Shown piece after piece: positions 36,601-48,687 of a stretch of 64,000 bases of DNA. Within the stretch, counting starts at the first letter, position 1; the number at the start of each line of letters is the position of its first letter. The notes below the pieces were generated by a model that saw only the letters and a program-made list of their open reading frames with translations, had not been told where the DNA came from and ran no database searches. Source of the stretch: Guillardia theta CCMP2712 (lineage: Eukaryota > Cryptophyceae > Pyrenomonadales > Geminigeraceae); contig NW_005434636.1 in NCBI RefSeq assembly GCF_000315625.1, positions 331,298 to 395,297 on the forward strand, in the 5' to 3' direction. The position numbers and the translations under genes were made by a program.

Positions 36601-39600
36601 AGCAGCTCACCAGTCGCAGGAAGTCCTGTCCTTCGCTCTCCACCGGGCTGTCGTGCCACCACCTGCGGAGAGAAGGGTGAGGGAGGAGAGGAGGAAACGT
36701 TTCGTCCTCACTCGTATTGGAGGATGGCCTCCAGCTGGCTGGGAACCAAGTTGTCAGTGATGAGGAGACGGGTGCGATGGCCGTGCTCTTCGAAGAGCAA
36801 GTCTCCGATCTTGACGGTCAGCTCCTTGCTCTGATCGTCCTGCTCCGCCCTTGTCTTGAACTCCTTGAGCACCTCTATGAACAGCATGTTGTCTTTCTTG
36901 ACCTTGGCCAGTCTCGGGACCTCGTGGCGCCAGAGGGTCCACATGAAGAATAAAGGAAGTCCGATGGGGTAGGCAAGGAAAAGGAGGATGACGCGCCAGA
37001 AGACGGCGCGATGAGGGTCTGAGGTCGGGCAGGGGATGTCAAAGTCCATGAGGAGATACTTCACTCCCCCAACGTCCTTGCACACAAACCCTGAAGATGC
37101 AAAGATGGCCAGGAGAGGATAGACCAAGAAACACCTGGAGGAGACAGAAGAAGAGGAGGGAGGAGGGAGGATGGAGGAGAGGAGGGAGGAGAGGAGAGAG
37201 GAGAGAGCGTGAGTGTTTGAAAGATACACGGTCATCATGGCTTACCAGAAGAGCAGCCAGAACCAAACTCTCTCCTTCACATGCGCGTTATACTGGTTGA
37301 CCTTCTCCACCTGCTGCTCCAGCTCCTGCGCAGTCATCTGAGGACTTCTGTTCACCAGGTCAACCCGAGCTCCCTCCTCCATCGAGCTCGCGTCCCTCCC
37401 TCCCGAGCAGGTGATCAGCTTCAGGACCCACTGTAGGTTGATCTTGAACACGCAGAGCGGCTGGAACTTATCGGCCACGATGCCGGCAGGGGTGACTTTC
37501 TTCAAGAAGAGCAGCGGAAGGAGCATGCAGACCCCAATGATGATGGGACTGAGGCCGTAGATGTTGATCTTGTCGTAGTAGTTCATGCCGGCCAGCAGGC
37601 AGTGCATCCCTGAGAATGCGAAGAGATCGAATCTAGAAGATGAAAGTTAGAGACGCCTTCTTCCTCCTCTGAGGACTCACTTGAACGCTGCGGCAATTCG
37701 GAAGGAACTTTGGATCCGGTCCGGCCATGGAACGGTGTAGGAGTTTGCAAAGGAGGAGGTGACCTTGAGAGCAAGACGTCAGGAGGGAGGAGAGGAGTAG
37801 AGGCAGCGGGACCTGGAGGAAACTGATCAACAACCTGAGGTACTCCCACATCCTCTTGAGCTTGTAGATGATGCGAGTGAGGGGAGTGACTTCCTGTGAC
37901 TCGCGTTTCTCCGGCTTTGAGAGTCCCAGGAGCGGGCGGATGATGAGGATGTACCAGATGATGATCAAGACGAGGATGAAGATCGCCTGCCCCAAGTTCT
38001 TGAGGTTATTAAAGTTCCCATGACATGGCTTGCACTCAGCTCCTGGGGTGATGATGTCAGAATCCTCCTCCTCCTCCTCCTCCTCCTCCTCCTCCTCCTC
38101 CTCCTCCTCCTCCTCCTCCTCCTCCTCCTCCTCCTCCCGTCTCATCCTCACCGTAGGAAGAGCCGGCAAAGAAGTATCCTGGAGCACACAGGGCGCACAA
38201 GACGCCTGTGCGTCCCTTGGTGCAGTTGTTGCCAACCTGGCAGGCGTTGGGAGAGCAGCGGTAGATAGGGATGTTAAGAGACGCATTCCCCATCACCCTC
38301 CTGCTGCGTTTGGAGTCGAGGGTCCAGAAGCCCGGGCGAGCGATGAAGGCGCTGCCGCCAGGGCATTCGACCTTCTCTGACTGACACTGAATGCACTTGG
38401 ACAGCACGTCGTTTGCCGAGGTGGCCACCTGGACCTGCTCGCGGTAGCTTGCGGGGACGGGGCTGTAGTAGGAGCGGGGGCAGACGACGCACTCGTCAAG
38501 TTGGCTGGTATCTTTGTTGCGGATGAGGATGTAGCCTGCGGGACACTGTTGGATGCGCAAGACGCCGTTCTCCCACTCCCACACAGACCCTGACACCAGA
38601 GGATACATGTAGATGCCGTCGCAGGAGGCGCCGACGGGGCAGGCAAGGCAGGCGCCGGTGCTGTTGTAGTACTCCACTTCTGGCAAGCAGACCTGACAGG
38701 TCCTCGTCTGACAGTTCTCAGTGTATCCGGCCTTGCACTTGTACTGGCATGTACCATCGGTGTAGCCTCCTGCAGTCACATACACGCTGTTCGCCGGGAG
38801 ATAGTCTGTAGAGCAGGGCCTGCAAGTTGTGTCCTCCTTGGCTCCAGCCTCGCAGACAGGCTTCCAGTTCCCGACCGGGCACTGGGAGGCCAGCATGCAT
38901 GTGTAGCAGTCCAACAGTCCTGAAGTGTTGCTGAAGCTGCCGGCTGCGCAGGGTTGGCAAGCAGTCCTGGGGCCCGAGGATCCGGGAGGACAGGAGCAGC
39001 TGGAGATGAATCGGCTGCCCGGAGGAGACATGGAAGTCGAGGGACAGGGCGAGCAGGACGACTGGCCGCTGAGGCCGTTGAAGGTTCCTGCAGGGCAGTC
39101 CACGCAGACGCCTCCTTGCGAGAACTTCCCTGACCCGCACAGCTGGCAGGTCCTGTCAGGAGCAAGACCGTAGCCCGAGTTGCAGATACATCCCTTCCTT
39201 GAGCTCCCTTCCTTGCTCTGCGCGTTAGGCGGGCAGTTACTGCAGATCGTCGCTCCTCCATCCGCAAACTTCCCAGCTGGGCAGATGGTGCAGGCGACGT
39301 TGTCCACCAGGGACTTGAATCTTCCTTCCGGGCACATCACGCAGCCCTGCACGGTCTGGTTGTATCCAGCTCCAGCCTTGCAGACGCATGTGCTGATCGA
39401 AGTGCTGCTCGTGTACAACGTTGTACTCAAGTCTGGGCAGGAGGTACAAGCATCGTTGGACCTCATGGCCTTATACGTTCCCATGGAGCAGCCGAGGCAT
39501 GTGGCTCCCACCAGCTCGAACCCACGGTTGCACTCACAGTCCTTGACCGAGGAGCTTCCTAAGCGATTTGCGAAGGAGTTCTCAGGGCAAGTCAAGCAAG

Positions 39601-42600
39601 TCGTCGACCCTCCTCCGCTCTGCTCGCTGTACGTCCCGGCTGCGCAGATCTGGCAGACAGAGCTGTTTGCTTGCTTGGAGAAGGAGCCAGGGCCGCATGA
39701 GAGACATTTCTTGCTGTTGGCAGTATCAGAGTAGAAACCAGCTGCACAAGCGTAGCAGGAGCCCGCTGACTGTCCTCCGCACCCCACACGGGCAAACCCT
39801 GCAGCGCACTTCACGCAAGCTCCGCAGGTGGTGGAGGAGCCGTTGACGACGACGAAGGAGCTCTCGCAGACCTGGTTCTCGCTCGCCAGGCACTGGGCAT
39901 CGGAGAGGAGGGAGCAATTTGACTGGATGCCGACGGCTCCTGAGCAGTCGGAGCAGGCGGCACATTTGGAGGGCAGGAGGGGATTGTAATATTGCTGTCT
40001 CGGACAAATGGGGCTACACTCGCCAGCGCAGGAGTTTGTACTGTAACCGAAGTCACACACCTTGCAAGGAGAGCATGTAACAGAGCCTGCGGTGGAGAAT
40101 TTCCCCGCAGAGCAGGCAAGGCACTCCAAGTTGTCGATCGTCCTGTTCTCACGGAAGTTCTCCTGGCACTTGCATTGGGTGATGGAGGTTGAGGACACCC
40201 GGTCCGTGAGGGAGTTTGCTGGGCATGACTGACACGGGCAGTCAGTGGCAGACTTGCAGCCTGAGTTGTACTGGCCGATAGCACACGCCCTGCACTGACC
40301 GCTGACGGTGCCGTAGCCGTTGACACATGTACACATCTCCGACGATGTGCTGGCAACAAGAGAAGTTCTGTTGTCCCCGCATGACTTGCACTCTCCACGG
40401 GAGACCGTATCCTTGTAAGTGCCGACAGAGCAGGGATCGCAGGTCCCGGTCATGTTGTTGTACGTGTAGCCTCTGATGCAGAGGCAATCTTCAAACTGTG
40501 TGCTCCCAGCCTGAAGGGTGATAGAGAAGAAGGGGCAGAAAGAACACTCGTCGGGCCCGGCCTTGTCCTTGTATTTCCCTACAGGGCAGATGGTGCACTG
40601 GCCCCCGTCGAAGGTGAAGCCGGGAAGGCAGGTACACTGCTCGGATGTCAGGCTGCCGGGTGGGGAGGTGGAGTTGGCAGGGCAGAGCGAGCAGGCGGCG
40701 TTGGAAATGTCGCCCTTGTACGTTCCAGCACTGCATATGTTGCAGAGGCCGTCGGGGCCGAGAGTGTACCCGGCGATGCAGACACAGTCGTCAGCAGAGG
40801 TCTGGTTGGTGATGGTGATGCTGTTGGAGGGACAAGCCTGGCAGGAGAAGTCAAGGCAGCTGCTGGCAGCCTCGACATCCATCAGGTGAGCGATCATCCT
40901 GGCAGAGAAGGTGGAGTCGTAGTTGGTGGTCAGGCCCACAAACGTCCCGCTGGCGTACGTGGACTTAAACGTAGACGCGCACTGGCCTGTGCCCTGGAAC
41001 ATCAAGCTCAACGAAGAGTTTGCGGCGACTGCGCGATGAATCCTGACAGTCTGCGAGGCCTCCAGGGACGAGACGATGTTGCAAGAAGCGTCAGAGACGT
41101 TCGATGTCTCCAGCGAGTTCGAGCAGTTGGTCATCATCACGTCAAACTGCGCAGCTAAGGAGGATGAGGATGGGCCGTTGGCTCTCAGCACAATCAGAGT
41201 CCCTCCCCGCCGCACGTAGCTCCTGATGGCGTCGACCTCCGATGGGGGCAGGTCTGCGGACAGCGGAGGAAGGAGCAGGACCTTAGGGTTGAGGGACTCA
41301 AGCTGAGATGCGTTGGAAATCTCCCCGAACCTCGTCGTGGCGATGTTGCTCTTCAGCTGCTCATAAGTTGCTGACATGTACATGCTGTTCACGTATGCCA
41401 TCGCAAAGTTGTTCATGGAGAACTTGCCCTTGGCGCAGGACTGGCAGGTCGAGGAGCCGGTCTGGTAGGAAAATCCGGCCTGGCAGGAGCAGTACTCAGC
41501 CCCTTCCCACACGGACAAGGTGTTGTCTGGGCAGATGGAGCAGAGAGAGTTTCCCGTCTGGCTCTTGTAGTATCCTGTTTTGCACGGAGAGCAGGTGGTA
41601 CTGTACTCGTATCCAGGGACGCACAGGCACTTCGACACGTCCGTTGCTCCTGAGGAGGAGACCGACTGGGCTGGGCAGGACTGACAAGCATCGTTGGAGC
41701 GGGTGGACTTGTACTTGTTGGCAGGGCAGGTGACGCACTGATTGCTGGTTGAGTTGAAGGTGAAGCCGGGGTCACAGAGAAAGCTGTAAACCATGACCTT
41801 GTACAAATCGTTGGAGGGACCTGAAGAAACATCATAAAAATAATGAGTCGCTTTCCTCAAAGAGCTTCAGTTCGCCTCACCAGAGTTTTTCTTTGTGTAG
41901 CCTCCGAACAAAAACAAGTCATTGCCTATGGCTGCCATCCCCACCTTGTAACGAGCTGAAGGCTGAGCTCCAGCAGCAGCAACGATGCTCCAGCGGTAGC
42001 TTGCGACGTCCAACATGTAAAGGTTAGTGTCTTCACCCTCAAGGTAGTCTTACATGTCATGTCAGCGTCGCGAAAGACGGCAGCAACGTCATTACCTTTT
42101 ATCGCGTTGGAGGAGCCGCCGAAGAGGTAGATTAGACTTCCTACTGCAACCATGGAGTGCCCGAATCGTGCAGGAACGGTCACACCCACTGTGGTGATAG
42201 AGTCCCAACGCCTCGTGGTGCTGTCGAACTTGTGCAAGGACGACTCGGCAGCTGAGAGGCTGTCAGATCGTGATGGGGAGGACGAGGGGAGAGACAGAGG
42301 AAGGGGCAGGATGAGAGGTCAGAACCGGAGTGAGTGAGTGAGTGAGTGAGGGAGGGAGGGAGGGAGGGAGGGAGGGAGGGAGGGAGGGAGTGAGGGAGGA
42401 GCGGTAGGCGGAGAGTAGAGGAGCTGAGAGGAGGGGAGAGTATCTCACCGGATGAGTAGACGGTGGATCCTCCGTAGAGGTAAATGTCGGTTCCTACTGC
42501 TGCCATAGCTTGTCCGTAACGTGACTGGGGGCGATAGCCTGTTTGACTGATGTCGGCCCACGACTGTGACGACGTGTCGAAGGCGTACATGTCATTCTTC

Positions 42601-44542
42601 GTTTGCCCACTGCTGTCAACTGTTTGCCGCATAGTCAACGAGCCATTGAAACAGCTCCAACATTCTCTTACATATGCTTGAATAGTACTCGAAGCCACCC
42701 CAGAGGTAGACCACTCGCCCGATAGTGGCTGACGACATGGCGTAACGAGGGTTCGACATGGATGAGCTGGTCGACGACAAACTCCATCGCTGAAGTCTCG
42801 AGTCGAAGATCAACATCTTGTTGTAACCTACTCGTCGTCAGCAAGCGGAAGTGGGGGGGTAGCGAGAGTCACTTGTCTGCGGTAGAGGGGAAGAGCCTAA
42901 TGTGTAACCGCCATACACATACAGGAAGTCCCCGACTGCTGACATTGTATGTCCGCTCCTTCCTAGCACCAGGCGCCCGTCATCAAAGTTTTGAACTGTC
43001 CAGGCCATGTCCGAGGAATCGAAGATGTTTGGATCTGCCGTCATGCCTGCTCCAAAGTCATAACCATGAATGACTAGGAATCAACCTCACCAGTTAATTC
43101 TGAGCCTCCGACAATGAAGAGCTCTTTGCCAATCGATGACATACTGCAGCTATCAAGCAAACGAGGGTATGCATCGTTGGTGAATTTCCAGGCATTCAAG
43201 CTTGAATTGTACTCGAACCTTCCTTGTGAGATCATACCTGTAAAGGAATGAGTCAAACAAGACGAGCTCATAAACTTGTCTTTACTGGTATCTGTCGAAA
43301 TCTTCCCACTATACAAAAGCAACGTTTCTCCGGCTGCAGCAAAAGCGAACTGAGATCGATTGGATGGAATTTGCCCTTGACTTGTCACATGACTCCATTC
43401 AACTCTGTTCGTATCAAACTTGTACATGTCGTTTTGCAAGACGACGCCTTTGCCTGTATGAATGGAATATCAACACATCAATGAGTCTCTGGAATATTAA
43501 CCTGGCATCGTCCCTTCTCCTCCGAAAACGTATATTATGTTTGATATTGCTGCCATTCCAAAGAAAGCGCGTGATGAAGGCATTCCTCCGGTTGAGTTGA
43601 GTACAGTCCACTGATTGTTGACGATGTTGAAGGTGTATAGGTCTTGCAGGTAGATGTACTCTGTGTCAACAAGTCAACATCAAACCAACGTGAGCCTGTT
43701 CAGGATTACCTGAAGATGTGGCGTTGTAACTTGCTCCTCCGAAGACGTATATCAGAGTGCCAACCGCAACCATGCCATGTCCATGACGATGGAGTGGTAC
43801 ATTCTCGGTGGAGCTTATACGGGCCCACTCAAACGTTTTCAGATTCAGCTTGTACATCAAGTTGCTCGTGAGATCTATTTTGTTTGTATTTTAGCCCGAA
43901 ACAACAACCGCATAGCAAGACTTGCTTACAGTCAGACTTGCTTGCCCCTCCGAAATGGTAGGCAAACTCGTTGACAACCACCAAAGACATATTTACAAGG
44001 GCTGGTGGCACATTGCCGCTGGTCTGAACCTCCAACCATTTCGCGTTCGTGGAACTGAAACGATACAGAGCTAACAACTTATCTGTCTCATGAGTCAAGT
44101 CAAACATCAACATACGCATGATAACGCCTGACCGTCCGAATTGTTCTTTCCCAACAGGTACAGCGAGTCCTCGAAAGAGGCCATGGAAAGGCCAACCTTG
44201 TTCAACGGGCCCCCGCTAGAGCTGTTGTACGTCCACGTCCCTTTCAAAACGTCCAGAGAGTACACGCCATTCATCTGGTTGTTGAGATCTGCATGAAGGA
44301 AAGAAAACAGCGTCAGCCGTCAAATCTTTCTCGATCCAAGGTCGCCAACCGAGTCCGTCACCTCCCCCATAGACGTAGACCTGAGCGCCATTCGTCGCCA
44401 CTGCTGAAACCAGTCGGTTTCCAGGAGAAATCTTGGTGAGGTCTGACCAGCTGTTGTAATCATTGGACGCAGATGAGAGGAGAGGTAGTAGAGCACAGAC
44501 AAGAAGAACTAGCAGCATGCTTCGGTGGGCTGGAGGCTCCAT
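33612..44542 (-). CDS. Giant receptor-like protein: kelch propellers, Cys-rich (GCC2/GCC3, ephrin-receptor-like) stalk, multi-pass membrane region
   Basis: One multi-exon gene of about 11 kb encodes roughly 2,900 residues. MEPPAHRSMLLVLLVCALLP starts a signal peptide; an upstream Met at 44578 is also possible. About twelve kelch motifs follow (VYVYGGGDGLG, YHFGGASKSD, YVFGGASYNA, FIVGGSELTG, YVYGGYTLGS, YLWGGFEYYSS, YLYGGSTVYSS, YLFGGSSNAI), enough for two six-bladed propellers. The large exon 38140-41860 encodes more than 20 Cys repeats of the type CPANKYKSTRSNDACQSCPA, interrupted by a non-Cys domain. Several membrane helices come next (IFILVLIIIWYILIIRPLLG, VFWRVILLFLAYPIGLPLFF, SAIIIVVNLLILILPVVLWV). 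The cytosolic tail of about 280 residues is Gln/Glu/Pro-rich, with two RRSS-x-RSxRPxVE repeats. Related architectures occur widely in protists, probably as surface adhesion or sensing proteins. No kinase domain is present. Ligands are unknown. Confidence 0.8.
38063..38137. repeat. (TCC)25 trinucleotide microsatellite in an intron
   Basis: The run is uninterrupted. On the coding (minus) strand it is a (GGA)n tract inside the intron that joins SSYG to AECKPCHGNFNNL of the receptor-like gene. Gly-, Leu- and Ser-rich frames here are repeat artefacts. Confidence 0.95.
42329..42400. repeat. (GAGT)n followed by (GGGA)n microsatellite in an intron
   Basis: About five GAGT units pass directly into about ten GGGA units. 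The tract lies in an intron within the kelch-coding part of the receptor-like gene. Confidence 0.93.
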
Positions 44543-45765
44543 AGCGATCCCTTTCTGCCAAACTCGCCCCCTAGCCATTGCGAACTCTGGACGGAGACAC
44601 TACCCTAGTCTATCCCAGTAAAAGTACCCACCTTCACACCTCCTGTTATTGGCCTTGTCATGGAAATTAATTTTCCAGGTACCCCTACCATACCCTTCCC
44701 CCTGCATCTCTGGGATAAACCACCCCCATTTGCCCTTTCAAGTGACTCCTTGTTTATCTATTAGCCACCCACCCTCTCTAATGTTGAACTCAGGTTTTTG
44801 CCAGCAACATACCACCCCTACTAGGAAATAACCTATGTGCATGTGGGAAAGGACCCCTCCTTTTCAGTCAAAAACGAAGTTAAGATTTTGTTGACCCATA
44901 CCCCCCTGTCAGGGCTCTGTTAAAATTTTCAACCTTTACCGTCAAACTTTCAAAACCCGTGACCGTTGAGCTCGGGGACCCTGCCTCTGTGAAAGTGAAA
45001 AATGAGGGGATAATTTGAAAAAATTTAACGCTCGTGTGATCTGAACTGATCTTCTTTTTTCCGCACTCATCAAGTCAAATTTCTTGAGCCAGGGGCTGAC
45101 CGTTCGCCTCGACCGTCATTAGTACTACTACTCAAAGTTAAGTTAAAAATCAGTACGGTAACAATAGCCAGTGAGTCTCTGTGACACCTCGGGCGCCCCC
45201 CGGCCGGGCTCCTTGAAGAACCCTCATACAGCATACCCGGAAATAGATCGAAAGCAGTGGATCGAAAGCTGGATCGAAAGGCATTCCATACCCTACGACT
45301 ATGCTGCTGCTGCTGCTCTTGCTCGCCTCTTGCTCATGATCCCAACTCTTCATGAGTTCTCCGTCTTCCTCTTCTTCACATCTTTTGACTTCCATTGAAA
45401 GTTTCCTGCTTCCCTCGTCTCGTTCAACTCGTCTCCTCTATCTGCTATGTGTGACCCTGTTCGCCCATCCATTCCTTGCCATAATTCTTAGTCCGCATTC
45501 CATTCTTCCTTTCCTTGCCTTCTCTTTTTGTTGTTTTGAAAGCCCCAGAAAGCTTCCTTCAGCCACTTCGCTGTTTTCTCTTTACAGTTAGACTTTCCTA
45601 GCCCATGTAGTGTTTCCCTGACCCAATCTTGACTGTTTTCGTTCCTTCTCAAGTTATCTTTTTGTATCCGTGAACTTGTTGGATGAAGTTCTTTTCTGAC
45701 TCTTTTCTTCAGGAAATGCTACGGAAATCGATCTCTTATCAGTTTTAGCCACACAGACGCTATCA
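44543..45765. promoter_or_regulatory. Divergent intergenic region with conserved motif
   Basis: This lies between the receptor-like gene (minus) and the coiled-coil membrane gene (plus). Bases 44640-44960 are C-rich with short CCACCCCC/TACCC words. Bases 45128-45163 hold the shared AT-rich motif in forward orientation, followed by a small GC-rich block at 45185-45210. Bases 45300-45700 are pyrimidine rich. No coding frame is supported. Confidence 0.45.
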
Positions 45766-48537
45766 ATGCAGGCTCACGTTACAACTTCAGGGAGGAGGTT
45801 GAATCTTCTGAAACTAGTGGGTACCATCAGTGGTGTATTGTTAGCTGTTGTCGTTTGCGTATTCTTGGTCTATGGTGGATCGGGTCATGAATCATCCTTA
45901 GCTGCGAGATACACAAGCTTGTGGGAGTCAGATGACAGTCCCAATCATGACCCATATTTCAACATCTTCGATTTCAACGGACAAGGTAGCCAGCTCGGCG
46001 TCAGCGGTCAGTCACACAAGCACTGGAGTGATCAGGTGGTGAGGGAGCGGGTCTGGGAAACTCTGAAGGATGTCAAGGCCATGGAAAGACACGTCAGAGA
46101 GCAGAATGACATGAACAACCGGATGAAGAAAGAAATTAACAAGCTCTCTAGTGAGGCTGAAAATGAAAAGAAAGTGATCAAAGATCTTATCAATCAAGGG
46201 ATGTTGGACATCAGCGACAAAATTCAGCTGTTGAAGAATGCTGCTGCTGCGAATGTCACTGCAGTAGAGGAGTTTTTGAGAAGAATCGAGTCAGAGCAGA
46301 GGCAGAAGCAAAAGGAACAAGACAACGCTATCCAGTTGTTAGCTCAGAAGCACAAACAACTGCAAGATTCTGCAACCCAGAAGTTTCAGAATATTGATGA
46401 GCAAGTCAGTGCAGCGCAGAAATCGTTGAAAGAAGCCGAAACAAAAGTTGCATCTGAGAGAGATGACGTCCAGAACCTCATTATGAAAAGAATCCAAAGC
46501 GACATCAGTGGACTGGATCAGGAGATGAGAAATCGTCTGGAATCAGAAAGGGGGAAGATAAGCTCAGTCATCAGTGCTGGTCTGAAAGAGCTAGATGGAA
46601 ACATTTCAGATTATTCGTTGCGGACAGGCGTGAAAGTTGCACAATTGATGAGCCGTGTTACGAATTTGAAAGCAAAACAAAAGAAGATAGCGGATGATCA
46701 ACAAAATGAAATACTCGGCATCCAGAATGATCAAAATACATTCAAACAATCTACTTTGGACACGCTTGAAAAGCTCCGGGTTGCCGTGGAAAATACCAGA
46801 CAGAAGCTTGAAGATGCAGAGAAAGCCCTTCGTGATGAAGAGAGTCTGCGGAAGCAAGTAGAGGCCAAAGAAATGCAAGGAGCAACCTCTAAGCTGAACG
46901 ATGCAGTCACTCAGGAACTGACACAGTCAGAATCTGACATTGATCATCAAATCAAGAATGATAAGAGCTGGCTCCAAGGCACTTTGAAGAATGTTAATGA
47001 TGAGATGGACTTCAACGTGAAAGACTTTCACTCCAAGCTTGCGCAGCTCAAAGGCAAAACAGATACAGAAGATGTTGCTCAGAAGAAGAAGCTCCAAGAG
47101 GTCAGCAGCTCGGTAAGCAAGTACTTCACAAGAGCGGGAGAAGAACTTTCAATGCTTCAATCCAATGTGAGCAACATGGCACAGCAAATTCAGCAGTCGA
47201 ATGTAGATGTAAGACATGAGCTTGAGATGAAAGTTGAAGAATTGAAGTCAGAGCTGGTACGGAGGGTGAGGGAACTCAAGCAGGGTGTGTCTCAGAGCCT
47301 GCTGTCTGCAGAACTCGCCATGAAGCAAAACTTCTCGCAAGCAGAAAGCTCCTTACATTCCCAGATATCAGAAGAAATGTCTCAAGCTACGAAGTTGGCG
47401 ACCGATGTGTCAGAGGAGATGGAAAGAACCACCGACGAACAGAGCAAAGTGAACAAGAACAACAAAGAAAGAATTGACCAACTCTCTGATCAGCTTCAGT
47501 CTCAGCAAAAGTATACTGCAGAGGACTTGCAGGCTTTGGAGAATCAAGTCAAGAAGAGTGCGGAAACGGTGAAGAAGGCCAGGAGCCAGCTGGACAACGA
47601 TGGATCTCAGCTTGAATCGAAGCTTCGATCTCGTCTTGAGTCGGCCTTGGAGTCGATTCGCATGAATATCAGCACCACGCTTATGAACAGCAAGGAAGCC
47701 ATAACGACTCAGTTTGCCAAAGGGAGGGACAAGGTGCAGAACGCGATCCAGGATGTGAAGGAGGGCACGTACAACTCTCTGCAGTCGTACAAGGAAGCCC
47801 TCCGGCTGCTCTCTCAGGACGTGCGAGAAAACACTTACGCGACCGACAGGATCATCAAGAGTGCAATGATGTCGCAGACCTCCTTCACTCAGGACAGCAC
47901 GGAAGCTCTTGCAAAGGTCCGTCGATCCTTGGAGCAGACGCAGAAGTCGCTGGAGAAGGCCAACGACGACTTTGCAGGTTTGACTTCCCTGGGATGTGAA
48001 GGTCGCTGATCCCTCTGCTGCAGCGAGACTCCGCAACCGAGCGGCGGAGCTGGAAGGAGAGATGGACAGGAAGTTCAAAGACGCGCAAAGACAAGTCGAC
48101 GAGAAGCTGAGCAGAGAGGCTGAGCTGCTGCAGACGGTGATGAGCTGATCTCGTGCCAGTCAAGTTTGACACTTCGCCGCAGGCTCACGATGCGCTGCAC
48201 GAGGCGATCGAGGCGCATGAGGAGGCGTCGGCGGCGAAGCAGAAGGAGAGGGAGGAGAAGCTGAAGGCGAGGAGAAGAGGAGACGGCCGTTGATAACTGA
48301 CTTGCCGACAGGACTTGGCCAAAGACCTGCAGACTCTGCGCACTGCAATGGTGAAGCTAGAGCAGTCTCAAGGTAGATCTGTCGCCTGTCAGCCGTTGGT
48401 GGGCCGTTTGATTTGGGGTGTGAGCAGGTGACGGGAAGAGCGAGGGAGCAAGGCGGGATGGGGGAGGAGACGAGAAGAACGTGAGGAGGAAAGAGGCTAT
48501 GAGAAGGTTGTATTCTAAACATGCGAGGAGACCCTAA
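45766..48537 (+). CDS. Type II membrane protein with very long coiled coil
   Basis: I recognise the architecture but not the family. The start MQAHVTTSGRRLNLLKLVGT is followed by one membrane helix, ISGVLLAVVVCVFLVYGG, with positive residues before it, so the long C-terminal part should be luminal or extracellular. That part is about 800 residues of almost continuous coiled coil (AMERHVREQNDMNNRMKKEI, LEDAEKALRDEESLRKQVEA, MKVEELKSELVRRVRELKQG, SRLESALESIRMNISTTLM). After codon 743 small exons extend the coil: ARLRNRAAELEGEMDRKFKD, AHDALHEAIEAHEEASAAK, DLAKDLQTLRTAMVKLEQSQ, and the end KEAMRRLYSKHARRP at 48537. One of these junctions appears to use a GC-AG intron (48267-48311). A tether or structural role is possible; the location is unknown. 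Confidence 0.7.
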
Positions 48538-48687
48538 GCGGTCGGTCGCGGGCTGTCTTAACAGAAACTTTAGACCCTCGAACGAGAATGAAGGGAAAGA
48601 TCAGAATCTTGATGTTGTCATCATCTCGACTTGTTCTTTCTCCTCTGCCTGTTGTCTGCACCGAAACCTGAAGGTCCCCGTCAGCTG

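Noticed and set aside
35103-36834. Plus-strand open frames of 95-206 codons
   Set aside because: They are complements of the membrane-region exons of the minus-strand receptor-like gene, whose helices and splice phases are clear.
39180-41733. Several plus-strand open frames (up to 184 codons)
   Set aside because: They are shadows of the Cys-repeat exon; the minus frame has more than 20 regular Cys modules.
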